Shown here in pieces: positions 16,586-24,785 of a stretch of 64,000 bases of DNA. A program made the translations under genes and the position numbers. A model generated the notes under the pieces. The model did not search any database, was not told where the DNA came from, and worked only from the letters and a program-made list of their open reading frames with translations. Each line of letters begins with the position of its first letter. Positions within the stretch are counted from its first letter, which is position 1. The stretch comes from Leifsonia sp. AK011 (lineage in GTDB: Bacteria > Actinomycetota > Actinomycetes > Actinomycetales > Microbacteriaceae): positions 2,480,001 through 2,544,000 of the forward strand of contig NZ_JACCCH010000001.1 in assembly GCF_013410945.1 (NCBI RefSeq), read 5' to 3'.

Positions 16586-17452
16586 CTAGCCGATCAGGCC
16601 CTGCACGAAGACGTGGGGCGTGAAGCCGGTCAGGTCGCCAATGCCCTCGCCCTGGCCGACGAGCTTGATCGGGATGCCCGTCTTCTCCTGTACCGCGAGC
16701 ACGAAGCCGCCCTTCGCGGAGCCGTCGAGCTTCGTGATCACGAGACCGGTCACCCCGGCGTGCTCGATGAACGCCTGGGCCTGAGAGAGTCCGTTCTGGC
16801 CGGTCGTGGCATCCAGCACCAGCAGTACCTCGGCGATCTCGGTCTGCTTCTCGATCACGCGGCGGATCTTGCCGAGCTCGTCCATGAGCCCGCTCTTCGT
16901 CTGAAGGCGCCCAGCCGTATCGATGATGGCGATGTCGATGCCCTCGCGCTGGGCGCGTTCAACTGTCTGGAAGGCGACGGATGCCGGGTCCTGCCCCTGT
17001 TGCTGGGGTCGAACGATCTCGGCCCCACCCCGCTCTGCCCATGTTGCGAGCTGCTCAACGGCCGCAGCACGGAACGTGTCTGCCGCGCCCACCACGACGG
17101 TTCGCCCGTAGCCCACGAGGAACTTGGCGAATTTGCCGATGGTCGTCGTCTTGCCGACGCCATTCACGCCAACCACGAGCACTACCGCGGGGCGGGCCGT
17201 GAGCTTGAGCGTGGGGTCGAGCCGCGCCAGGCGCTCCTCGAGGTTCTCGCGCAGCATCCTTCTGAGGTCCGTGGGGTCTGTCGTGCGGTACTTCGCGACG
17301 CTCGCGCGGAGCTCCTCGACGACCGACTCTGTGATGTCGGGGCCGAAGTCGGCGGAGAGGAGAGCGTTCTCGAGGTCCTCCCACGTCGTCTCGTCGATCG
17401 TCGCGCGCGAGAACATGCCCTTGAGGGCCCCGCCCAGTGACCAGGTTGCCAT
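16586..17452 (-). CDS. ftsY: signal recognition particle receptor FtsY
   Basis: FtsY is the membrane-associated GTPase that docks SRP-ribosome complexes. The N domain begins almost at once (FSRATIDETTWEDLENALL), then the G domain has VGVNGVGKTTTIGK, DTAGRLQ and TKLDGSAKGG. ATG 17452 gives 288 residues, the short form without the acidic A domain, and is supported by TACCCT 6 nt upstream (leaderless). The open frame extends further upstream but with non-FtsY sequence. It lies between smc and ffh as usual, with the sugar operon inserted. Confidence 0.95.
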   Translation of the reverse strand: MATWSLGGALKGMFSRATIDETTWEDLENALLSADFGPDITESVVEELRASVAKYRTTDPTDLRRMLRENLEERLARLDPTLKLTARPAVVLVVGVNGVGKTTTIGKFAKFLVGYGRTVVVGAADTFRAAAVEQLATWAERGGAEIVRPQQQGQDPASVAFQTVERAQREGIDIAIIDTAGRLQTKSGLMDELGKIRRVIEKQTEIAEVLLVLDATTGQNGLSQAQAFIEHAGVTGLVITKLDGSAKGGFVLAVQEKTGIPIKLVGQGEGIGDLTGFTPHVFVQGLIG

Positions 17453-17464
17453 GCTCCAAGGGTA
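17453..17464 (-). promoter_or_regulatory. leaderless -10 of ftsY
   Basis: TACCCT (17459-17464, minus strand) lies 6 nt before the ATG. Confidence 0.5.
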
Positions 17465-17502
17465 TGACCTGCGGGGCATACAGCGCGCCAGGCGCAGGGA
17501 GG

Positions 17503-18306
17503 TCAGGGGGTGAGAACCGTGACGCCCGCTTGGTCGAGGGCTGCCTGGAGCGCGGCGCCTGGCGCTCGGTCCGTGATGAGGTAGTCCGCCGTGTCCAGGG
17601 TGCCGACCTGCGCGAAGAGCTGCCGCCCGAACTTGGTCGAATCGGCGAGGATCGCCGTGCGGGTGCCCTTTTGGATCATCTCGCTCATCATGGCCGCATC
17701 GCCGAGATTGCTCGTGGAGTAGCCGGATTCGGAGACAGCACCGACGGCGATGAGCACGAGATCGCACCGGATGTCGACCTCCGCACCACCGGGGGTCATC
17801 GTGAAGGCGACCGGCCCGGTCGTGGCCTGCGTGATCGTGCGCACCGCTCCCCCGAAGACGTACAGGTCCCGGAAGACCTTGGGCGAGATCTCGCCGGGTA
17901 TACGGAGATTGTTGGTGGCGATCGTGAGCTCGCGATGGTTGCGCAGCGCGCGGGCAACGGCGAGAGTGGTCGTGCCGGCGTTGAGCATGATGACGCTGCC
18001 GTCCTCGACCAGACCCACCGCGACCTTCGCGATCCTGTCCTTCTCCGCGGCCTGCATGCGAAGGCGCACGTCGAGTCCGCGATCGGTGCGGGGACCGCCG
18101 TCGATGCTCACCGCTCCACCGTGCGTGCGAACCAGCACGCCCTCCCGATCAAGCTGGTCGAGGTCGCGGCGCACGGTGTCTATGGAGACGTCGAAACGCT
18201 CTGCGAGTTCCGCGACCGTCACCTGTCCGGCCTCGGCGACGTACGTCGCGAGGTCCGACTTCCTTCCCGCAGGCAGGCGCCGTGCGTGCTCCTTGGTGTC
18301 GCTCAT
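17503..18306 (-). CDS. DeoR/GlpR-family sugar-responsive repressor
   Basis: This 267-residue protein has an N-terminal DeoR helix-turn-helix (VTVAELAERFDVSIDTVRRD, then REGVLVRTHGGA) and a C-terminal sugar-phosphate-binding domain (MLNAGTTTLAVARAL, then VLIAVGAVSESGYST, LADSTKFGRQLFAQV). Such regulators are released by phosphorylated sugars. It is divergent from the sugar transporter/kinase operon and is its likely regulator. A GATATT/TAGATA hexamer lies 6-8 nt before the ATG, so the mRNA may be leaderless. Confidence 0.93.
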   Translation of the reverse strand: MSDTKEHARRLPAGRKSDLATYVAEAGQVTVAELAERFDVSIDTVRRDLDQLDREGVLVRTHGGAVSIDGGPRTDRGLDVRLRMQAAEKDRIAKVAVGLVEDGSVIMLNAGTTTLAVARALRNHRELTIATNNLRIPGEISPKVFRDLYVFGGAVRTITQATTGPVAFTMTPGGAEVDIRCDLVLIAVGAVSESGYSTSNLGDAAMMSEMIQKGTRTAILADSTKFGRQLFAQVGTLDTADYLITDRAPGAALQAALDQAGVTVLTP

Positions 18307-18308
18307 GT

Positions 18309-18344
18309 CTTCAATATCTAGCACAGCGCATCCCGTTATGCGCA
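18309..18344 (-). promoter_or_regulatory. DeoR-gene promoter with operator half-site
   Basis: A -10-like TAGATA/GATATT (18313-18320, minus strand) precedes the ATG. TTATGCGCA at 18336-18344 is the exact reverse complement of TGCGCATAA in the divergent operon promoter, so both sides carry the same putative DeoR site. Confidence 0.45.
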
Positions 18345-18451
18345 GTATTCGTCTCGAAATCACGCAAATACCGCACAATGACGCACCCCTCCCTTGCCCG
18401 GAATTCCCACAGATCCGGGCAGGAAGTGAGCAAACGTGCCCGATTGTCGAG

Positions 18452-18508
18452 TTGACTCGCGCGAAGAACGGAGCATATGATCCCCATAAGATGCAAACAT
18501 GCGCATAA
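18452..18508 (+). promoter_or_regulatory. sugar-operon promoter and operator half-site
   Basis: The -35 TTGACT (18452-18457) and -10 TATGAT (18476-18481), 18 bp apart, form one of the best promoters in the window. TGCGCATAA (18500-18508) lies about 12-20 nt past the predicted start and mirrors the site at 18336-18344. CATAAG occurs twice (near 18485 and 18504). The ribosome site AGAGGAGA precedes the ATG at 18547. Confidence 0.65.
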
Positions 18509-18546
18509 GGGCGCGTGAAACAGCAAACTCTCAAAGAGGAGAAACG

Positions 18547-19833
18547 ATGGCCATATTGGCTCGAGGGCGTCGCACCGCTCTCACGGTCGCGGGCGCGGTC
18601 ACCGCATCCGCGATGCTTCTGGTTACAGCCGGCTGCGCACCTGCCGACTCAAGCTCAGACGGCGTCACTATCGAGTTCGCCCAGTGGTGGGAACCCGAGC
18701 TCCCCGACGGAGCATTCCGCGCCCTCATCGACCAGTTCGAAGAGGAGAACCCCGGGATCACCGTTGAACTCATCAGCGGCCCGTACGCGTCGACCAAGGA
18801 GCAGCTGTTCGCCGGCGCAGCATCCGGCACCATGCCCGATGTCGTCGGCCTCGACGGCGCCTGGGTCAGCGACTTCGCCAAGCAGGGCGCCATCGCCGAC
18901 CTCACCGCCCTCATGGACGAGAACGGCATGGACGACAGCAACCTGGCGAGCCAGATCAAGATCGACGGTTCGACCTACATGATCCCCGTCGTCAACTTCG
19001 TGTACCCGCTCTTCGTCAACACCGACCTGCTCGGCGAAGCCGGGGTTTCCGAGGCTCCGAGCACCCGCACCGAGTTCACCTCTGCGGCCAAGGCGATCAC
19101 GGGCCTGGGCACGGGAGCGAGCGGCTGGGTTCTGCCCCTCTCGCTCGAAGCTCCCAACGGCATCCAGAACGACGTCATGTCGTGGAACTGGGCCTCCGGC
19201 GGCACCATGCTCACCGAGTCGGGCCAGCCCGACCTGACCAACGCGGATGTCATGAGCACTGTCGAGTACGTCCAGTCCCTCTGGGACGCCGGCGTGATCG
19301 CGCCGGGTTCGTTCACCATGAAGGAGCAGGACAAGGTCGAGGAGTTCACCAACGGCCGCGTCGGCATGATGATCGACTCGCTCTCGCACATCAAGCTCAT
19401 CCAGGAGAGCAACCCCGACCTGAACTTCGACATCTCGGCGATCCCCGCCGAGGACGACTACACGGGAGCCCGCGGCATCCCCTACGCATCGTGGGGTATC
19501 GGTGTCGCCGACGGCAGCGAGCACAAAGCCGAGGCCCTGAAGCTCGTCGAGTTCCTGATGAGCACGGATGTCAACTCCGAGCTCTCCACGATCGCCAACG
19601 CCTTCCCCGGCAACACGCAGTCGGCTCCGGAGTTCGGCGAGAACAGCGAACTCTTCCAGAAGGCCTTCGAGATCTACCAGAGCGGATACCCGGCGAACGA
19701 GTTCACCGGACTGCCCGTCGCGGAGGACCTCATGCGCCAGTTCGACACCGAGTTCCAGCGGCTCCTCTCCGGTGAGGTCGACGTCGACACGATGTTGAGC
19801 ACCGTGCAGGAATCCTGGATGGCCGAGTTCTAG
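18547..19833 (+). CDS. sugar ABC transporter substrate-binding lipoprotein
   Basis: This is a 428-residue extracellular solute-binding protein (family 1). The signal peptide has a lipobox VTAGC with Cys30 as the lipidation site. Mature motifs include EFAQWWEPELPDGAFRALID at the start, GRVGMMIDSLSHIKL in the middle and a C-terminal YQSGYPANEFTGLPVAEDLM. It delivers a sugar to the two downstream CUT1 permeases. The ligand cannot be read from sequence; the downstream ManA-like isomerase and kinase suggest a hexose. It is followed by a strong hairpin that may keep its mRNA more abundant. Confidence 0.93.
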   Translation: MAILARGRRTALTVAGAVTASAMLLVTAGCAPADSSSDGVTIEFAQWWEPELPDGAFRALIDQFEEENPGITVELISGPYASTKEQLFAGAASGTMPDVVGLDGAWVSDFAKQGAIADLTALMDENGMDDSNLASQIKIDGSTYMIPVVNFVYPLFVNTDLLGEAGVSEAPSTRTEFTSAAKAITGLGTGASGWVLPLSLEAPNGIQNDVMSWNWASGGTMLTESGQPDLTNADVMSTVEYVQSLWDAGVIAPGSFTMKEQDKVEEFTNGRVGMMIDSLSHIKLIQESNPDLNFDISAIPAEDDYTGARGIPYASWGIGVADGSEHKAEALKLVEFLMSTDVNSELSTIANAFPGNTQSAPEFGENSELFQKAFEIYQSGYPANEFTGLPVAEDLMRQFDTEFQRLLSGEVDVDTMLSTVQESWMAEF

Positions 19834-19846
19834 AAGTTCCACCTGT

Positions 19847-19878
19847 GGCCGTGCCACGGCGAATGCCGTGGCACGGCC
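19847..19878 (+). terminator. intra-operon hairpin after the binding-protein gene
   Basis: A perfect 14-bp stem (GGCCGTGCCACGGC / GCCGTGGCACGGCC) with a GAAT loop starts 13 nt after the stop. There is no T tract. It probably attenuates read-through or protects the upstream mRNA 3' end, giving excess binding protein. Confidence 0.75.
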
Positions 19879-19903
19879 CTCCCCCTCAGAATTGGAGGTG
19901 CCG

Positions 19904-20812
19904 GTGAGCGCCACGCTCCCCCGCACGTCACGACGGATCGCCGTCGGTCGTCGAATCGAACCGTACGCCTACCTGGCACCCACGGTGACGCTCATGGTCG
20001 TGCTGATGCTCGTTCCCATCGGAATGGTCATCGGGTACTCGTTCCTGGACAACGTCATCCTCAACAAGAACCCCGAAGTCGTCGGGTTCGACAACTACAT
20101 CGCGGTCATCACGGACCCCGTGTTCACCACCGCGATCAGCAACACCTTCGTGTTCGTGGCGGGCAGCGTGCTCGCCCACCTGCTCATCGGCCTCGCGTTC
20201 GCCCTCATGCTGAACTCGACGCTCCTCGGGCCGCGCATCATCGGATTCTTCCGAGGGCTGTTCATCCTGCCATGGCTCTTCACCGCCGCCATCGTCGCGG
20301 TGCTCTGGCGCATGCTGCTCGCGCCGAACGGAGTCGTCAACTTCCTGCTGGCCGGTGTCGGACTCACGTCGGGTTCGACGGAGTGGCTCGCCGATCCAGC
20401 ACTCGCTCTCGCTTCCGTGACCTTCATCAACATCTGGTCCGGGTACCCCTTCTTCATGATCAGCCTGCTCGCCGGCCTCCAGGGGATCCCCGCCGACCTC
20501 CACGAGGCCGCCAAGGTGGACGGGGCCGGGCCGCTTCAGCGGTTCTGGAACGTCACGGTTCCCCAGCTCAAGCCGATCATCATCTCGATGGCGCTGCTGG
20601 ACTTCATCTGGACGTCGCAGCAGTTCGCTCTCATCTGGATGACAACGGGCGGCGGGCCGATCGTGGCCACCGAAGTTCTGAGCACTTACACGTACAAGCT
20701 CGCCTTCGCGAAGTACGAATTCGCCCTGGCATCCACCAGTGCGGTTCTCGTGCTGCTGCTCTCGATGATCCTGGCGATCCTCTACGTGCGTCACCAGAGA
20801 GCGAGGGACTGA
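19904..20812 (+). CDS. sugar ABC transporter permease (MalF/UgpA type)
   Basis: This 302-residue CUT1 inner-membrane permease has six hydrophobic helices and the cytoplasmic EAA loop DLHEAAKVDGAGPLQRFWNV near residue 205, which docks the ATPase. GTG 19904 is chosen because GGAGG lies 5 nt upstream. It is separated from the binding-protein gene by the hairpin and ends 3 nt before the second permease. Confidence 0.93.
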   Translation: MSATLPRTSRRIAVGRRIEPYAYLAPTVTLMVVLMLVPIGMVIGYSFLDNVILNKNPEVVGFDNYIAVITDPVFTTAISNTFVFVAGSVLAHLLIGLAFALMLNSTLLGPRIIGFFRGLFILPWLFTAAIVAVLWRMLLAPNGVVNFLLAGVGLTSGSTEWLADPALALASVTFINIWSGYPFFMISLLAGLQGIPADLHEAAKVDGAGPLQRFWNVTVPQLKPIIISMALLDFIWTSQQFALIWMTTGGGPIVATEVLSTYTYKLAFAKYEFALASTSAVLVLLLSMILAILYVRHQRARD

Positions 20813-20815
20813 CCG

Positions 20816-21664
20816 ATGGCCACGACGACCACCCGCCAGAGGCACACGCTCAAGCGCGTGGCCCTGCTGCTGGGCCTGCTCACCGGGGCTGCCTTCGCCT
20901 TCTCGCCCATCCTCTGGATGCTGTCGAGCTCGTTCAAGTCGAACACCGAGATCTTCGAGTTCCCGCCGAGGCTGCTCACCGAGGGATTCTCCTTCGACGC
21001 CTACGTCTCGATCCTGACCGACCCCGAGAAGGTTCGCTTCTTCATCAACAGCTACGTGGTCTCGGGGGCGGTGACGATCCTGACGCTGTTCGTGGCCATT
21101 CTGGCCTCGTACGCCTTCAGCCGTTTCGACTTCTGGGGCAAGAAGCCGCTCAACGTCGTCATCGTGAGCGTGCAGGCGGTGCCGCCCATCACGCTCCTGG
21201 TGCCGTACTTCGGTCTCGTGGTCGCGCTCGGGCTGTTCAACACCTACCCGGGGCTGATCTTCACGTACATGGTGTTCACGCTCCCCTACGCGATCATCAT
21301 GATGACCGGGTACTTCAACACCCTCCCGCGCGAGCTCGACGAGGCCGCCCGAATGGATGGCGCCGGCTCCTGGACCGCTCTGTGGCGGGTCCTCGTTCCG
21401 ATCTCGGTGCCGGGAATCGTCTCGGTCGGCGTCTACACCTTCATGATCGCGTGGAACGAGTACCTCTTCGCGCTCACCCTCACCAAGACCACGGACATGC
21501 GCACGGTGCCGATCGGCATCCAGCTGCTCATGGGGCAGCACTCGTATGAGTGGAACGAAATGATGGCGATGAGCATCCTCGGGTCGATCCCGGTCCTCGC
21601 CCTCTTCCTCTTCTTCCAGCGCTACTTCGTCGGCGGCCTCGTCGCCGGCGCCGTCAAGAGTTGA
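20816..21664 (+). CDS. sugar ABC transporter permease (MalG/UgpE type)
   Basis: This 282-residue CUT1 permease has six hydrophobic helices, an N-terminal LSSSFKSNTEIFEFPPRL segment typical of MalG-like proteins, and the EAA loop ELDEAARMDGAGSWTALWRV near residue 175. It pairs with the preceding permease. No ATP-binding subunit is encoded in the operon; actinobacterial CUT1 systems commonly borrow a shared MsiK/MalK-type ATPase. Confidence 0.93.
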   Translation: MATTTTRQRHTLKRVALLLGLLTGAAFAFSPILWMLSSSFKSNTEIFEFPPRLLTEGFSFDAYVSILTDPEKVRFFINSYVVSGAVTILTLFVAILASYAFSRFDFWGKKPLNVVIVSVQAVPPITLLVPYFGLVVALGLFNTYPGLIFTYMVFTLPYAIIMMTGYFNTLPRELDEAARMDGAGSWTALWRVLVPISVPGIVSVGVYTFMIAWNEYLFALTLTKTTDMRTVPIGIQLLMGQHSYEWNEMMAMSILGSIPVLALFLFFQRYFVGGLVAGAVKS

Positions 21665-21717
21665 CGATGGCCACCCGGCTCTCGTGGACACCACCCACCG
21701 AATAGGAGAAACCAACT

Positions 21718-22581
21718 GTGCTCTACACCGGCAAGTCCATCCTGGATGTCGCGAACGCGAACAACTTCGCGATTCCCGCGTTCAACATCAGCGACTGGAC
21801 GATGTTCAACGGCGTCATGGACATCAGCGAGGAGTTGGCCGCTCCGGTCATCATCGCCATCCACCCCGATGAGGTCAGCCACGTCACGACGGACCTGATC
21901 CTCGCCATGCGCTCGCGTGCTCACCGCTCGAGCGTGCCCGTCGCCATCCACTGGGACCACGGGGGAAGCTACGAGCAGATGATCGTTGCGATCCAGGCGG
22001 GATTCACCTCGGTCATGATCGACAAGTCCCTCGAGCCGTTCGAGGTGAACGTCGCGGAGACGCGTCGCGCCGTCGAGGCCGCGCACGCGGTGGGTGTGCA
22101 GGTCGAGGGTGAGCTCGGCACGATCGGTGCCAACGACAGCTACGGCGAGGCGGGTGCCGCCGAGATCATCTACACCGACCCCGCCGACGCCATCCGCTTC
22201 GTTGAGGAGACCGGAGTCGACAGCCTCGCCGTCGCGATCGGTACCTCGCACGGCCTGTACCCGGCCGAGAAGCAGCCCGAGCTCAAGCTCGACCTGCTCA
22301 AGGAGCTGAAGGCTGCCCTCGGCATCCCGCTCGTGCTCCACGGCGGCTCCTCCAACCCCGATGACGAGATCGCCAAGGCCGTGCGTCTCGGTGTGAACAA
22401 GATCAACATCTCGAGCGACATCAAGGTGGCGTACCACAACCGCATGCGTGAGGTGCTCGGAACGGACGAGCGCCTGCGCGAGCCGAACCAGATCCAGCCG
22501 CCGTCGGTGGAGGCCCTCAAGGCGACCGCAGCGCAGAAGATCGAGCTGTTCGGCGCCGCGGGCAAGGCGGACCTCTACTAA
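21718..22581 (+). CDS. class II ketose-bisphosphate aldolase (Fba/GatY/KbaY type)
   Basis: This 287-residue zinc-dependent aldolase cleaves fructose- or tagatose-1,6-bisphosphate (or a related ketose phosphate). Key segments are AIHWDHGGSYEQM (catalytic Asp and first zinc His near residues 79-81), VEGELGTIG, GTSHGLYP, VLHGGSSNPDDEI and VNKINISSDI. HWDHG replaces the usual HLDHG. It lies between the permeases and the ADP-dependent kinase, so it probably cleaves that kinase's product. Exact stereospecificity is not predictable. Confidence 0.92.
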   Translation: MLYTGKSILDVANANNFAIPAFNISDWTMFNGVMDISEELAAPVIIAIHPDEVSHVTTDLILAMRSRAHRSSVPVAIHWDHGGSYEQMIVAIQAGFTSVMIDKSLEPFEVNVAETRRAVEAAHAVGVQVEGELGTIGANDSYGEAGAAEIIYTDPADAIRFVEETGVDSLAVAIGTSHGLYPAEKQPELKLDLLKELKAALGIPLVLHGGSSNPDDEIAKAVRLGVNKINISSDIKVAYHNRMREVLGTDERLREPNQIQPPSVEALKATAAQKIELFGAAGKADLY

Positions 22582-22612
22582 CCGCAACGCACTGATCGGG
22601 GATAGGGCTGGG

Positions 22613-23812
22613 ATGATCGGCGCCATGGAGAAGGAACTCGTTCTCGGACTCGGCGGAACCGTCGACTACGAGGTCCGTTGGGATTCCGACGTTCTCGAAC
22701 GACTCGTTCGCGAGTACGGGATCACGCGGAGCGAGTTGCACACCATGGCGCCGATCGTTGACGAACGATCGCTCGTTGTGGTGATCCTGGCGTTCCTCGC
22801 GGGTGGCTCGGGCGGCGAGCGCTTTGTCGAGTCATCCGCCATCGTCGAGCAATTCGCCGCGCACTTCGACACGAGGATCACGCTGGGCGGAACGGGCGTG
22901 CGGGCGGGAATCGCGCTCGACAGCCTGGGAATCGGGAGTACCCAGCACCTCGTGAGCATCGACGACAACGTGAGACGGCTGCTGCCGGCATCCGTCGACT
23001 ACATCTCGAGCGCCACCCGGGACACCCTCGACCCCCACCTGATCGTGCAGTACCCGGCTGGTGCGACCCTCCTCGTGGAGGGGCAACCGCTGGTGGCACC
23101 CCACTCCAACCGGCTGATCTTCGCCAACGACCCGCCAAACCGGGAGATGCTGCTCTCGACTGAGCTCGCCGAGACCCTCTCGCGGGCTCGCGCGTTCCTC
23201 GTCTCGGGCTTCAACACGATGCAGGATGTCGCGCTGCTCCGGGCCCGACTCGACGCGCTGCTCTCCGCGCTCGAGAGCCTCCCGGCCGACTCCCTCGTCT
23301 ACTACGAGGACGCGGGATTCTACGTGCCAGGGTTCCGGGCGATCGTGCGGGAGCGACTCCTCCCCCGGATCGATGTCTACGGCATGAACGAGGACGAACT
23401 GCAGGAGTACGTCGGGCGCGAGGTGGATCTACTCGACCCCGACGACGTGGTGGCCGCCCTGCGCGAGCTGCACGAGCTGATCCCGGCACCGGCGCTCCTG
23501 GTGCACACGAAGTACTGGGCGATCTGCGTCGGTCCTCGTGCGGGCGAACTCGGCGCGGCCGTCGAGAGCGCTGTGCGGATGGCTGCCACCAGGTACCGCA
23601 TCGGCGATGGACATACGGCTGCGGACTTCGCTGAGACGGCGGGGATACCGCGGCACGCGGGAGGAGCAGCCGTCGTGGACGCTGCGGAACGGCGCATCCC
23701 GGGCTCCGTCGGCATTGCCGCGCACGTTCTCGACGTGGCGACGCCCACCACGATCGGTCTCGGCGACACCTTCGTCGGCGGTTTCTTCGCAGCCCTCTCC
23801 AGCGGCGCATGA
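22613..23812 (+). CDS. ADP-dependent phosphofructokinase/glucokinase family kinase
   Basis: This 399-residue ribokinase-fold sugar kinase of the ADP-dependent type is best known from archaeal glycolysis. Visible motifs are an N-terminal LGLGGTVDYEV, ITLGGTGVRAGIALDSLG (sugar site), VSGFNTMQD, VYGMNEDEL (NxxE-type metal motif) and the catalytic IGLGDTFVGG with the base Asp near residue 390. It would phosphorylate fructose-6-phosphate or glucose using ADP. ATG 22613 was chosen (AGGG upstream); ATG 22625 is an alternative. The stop overlaps manA by 4 nt. The activity call is by motif resemblance. Confidence 0.85.
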   Translation: MIGAMEKELVLGLGGTVDYEVRWDSDVLERLVREYGITRSELHTMAPIVDERSLVVVILAFLAGGSGGERFVESSAIVEQFAAHFDTRITLGGTGVRAGIALDSLGIGSTQHLVSIDDNVRRLLPASVDYISSATRDTLDPHLIVQYPAGATLLVEGQPLVAPHSNRLIFANDPPNREMLLSTELAETLSRARAFLVSGFNTMQDVALLRARLDALLSALESLPADSLVYYEDAGFYVPGFRAIVRERLLPRIDVYGMNEDELQEYVGREVDLLDPDDVVAALRELHELIPAPALLVHTKYWAICVGPRAGELGAAVESAVRMAATRYRIGDGHTAADFAETAGIPRHAGGAAVVDAAERRIPGSVGIAAHVLDVATPTTIGLGDTFVGGFFAALSSGA

Positions 23813-24783
23813 CGATCCGGGTCACCTCCAATCGACCACCCGCCCGGTTCTACCGCGGTGGTGCGCGCCTCGCGGCGCTCCGTGGGGAGTCGGCGATGCC
23901 GGAGTACGAGCCGGAGGACTGGGTGGGCTCGACGACGACCGTCTTCGGTGAGCCGAGCCTGGGACTCACCACGCTCGCGGACGGACGACTGCTGCGCGAC
24001 GCTATTGTCGCGGACCCCGTCGCCTGGCTCGGGGCACGGCATGTCGCCCGCTGGGGCACCGACCTCCGGCTGCTCGTGAAGCTGCTCGATGCCGGCCAGC
24101 GGCTTCCCGTCCATGCCCATCCGAGCGACGACTTCGCCGAGCGGCACCTCGGTCACGCGCACGGCAAGGCGGAGGCCTGGTACATCCTCGAGGGCGGGAG
24201 CGTGCACATCGGGCTGCGCGAGGACGTCGGCATGAGTGACCTGGCCTCGCTCGTGCAGAACCAGGACTCGTCGGCCCTTCTCAACCTCCTGAATGAGGTG
24301 GTCGTGTCCCCCGGCGATGTCGTCTGGGTACCGCCAGGCGAGCTGCACGCGATCGGGGCCGAGGTGCTCCTGCTGGAGCTGCAGCAGCCCGAGGACCTCT
24401 CGATCCTGCTCGAATGGCAGGGTTTCGCGATCGACGGGGCTGTCGCCGGGCACCTCGGCCTGGGCTTCGCCACGGCACTCACCGCGGTGAACGGGTCGCG
24501 GCGGATGCTCGGCGGACCCCAGTCCCTCGTGAGTCGAACCACGTCCCCCGGGTCAGTGCTCCCCACTGCCGCGGATGAGTTCTTCCGGCTGGAGCGCTTC
24601 ACCGTGCGGGACCGGCTGACGATCGACGAGGGCTTCGCGGTCCTCTTCGTCGTGGATGGTGCACTCACGATCGGCGGCGAGAGCGCCAGCGCGGGGAGCA
24701 CGCTCCTGGCTCCGGCATCCGACGGCCGGATCACAATCGAGGGCGCTGGCACTCTGCTCGTGGCGCGGCCGCCAGCGCCGTAG
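23809..24783 (+). CDS. manA: mannose-6-phosphate isomerase-like (type I PMI)
   Basis: This 324-residue cupin enzyme interconverts mannose-6-phosphate and fructose-6-phosphate. Zinc ligands are visible in PVHAHPSDDF, HGKAEAWYIL (Glu) and the box VPPGELHAIGAEVLLLELQQ. It is the last gene of the sugar operon, coupled to the kinase by ATGA, and its product would feed the kinase and aldolase directly. It ends 2 bp before the convergent smc stop. It could instead isomerise another aldose-6-phosphate. Confidence 0.9.
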   Translation: MTIRVTSNRPPARFYRGGARLAALRGESAMPEYEPEDWVGSTTTVFGEPSLGLTTLADGRLLRDAIVADPVAWLGARHVARWGTDLRLLVKLLDAGQRLPVHAHPSDDFAERHLGHAHGKAEAWYILEGGSVHIGLREDVGMSDLASLVQNQDSSALLNLLNEVVVSPGDVVWVPPGELHAIGAEVLLLELQQPEDLSILLEWQGFAIDGAVAGHLGLGFATALTAVNGSRRMLGGPQSLVSRTTSPGSVLPTAADEFFRLERFTVRDRLTIDEGFAVLFVVDGALTIGGESASAGSTLLAPASDGRITIEGAGTLLVARPPAP

Positions 24784-24785
24784 GG

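Noticed and set aside
19928-21715. 595-codon open frame on the minus strand opposite the sugar permeases
   Set aside because: Low-complexity Arg/Glu/His-rich translation typical of antisense in GC-rich genes; the plus strand encodes two clear permeases with EAA loops.
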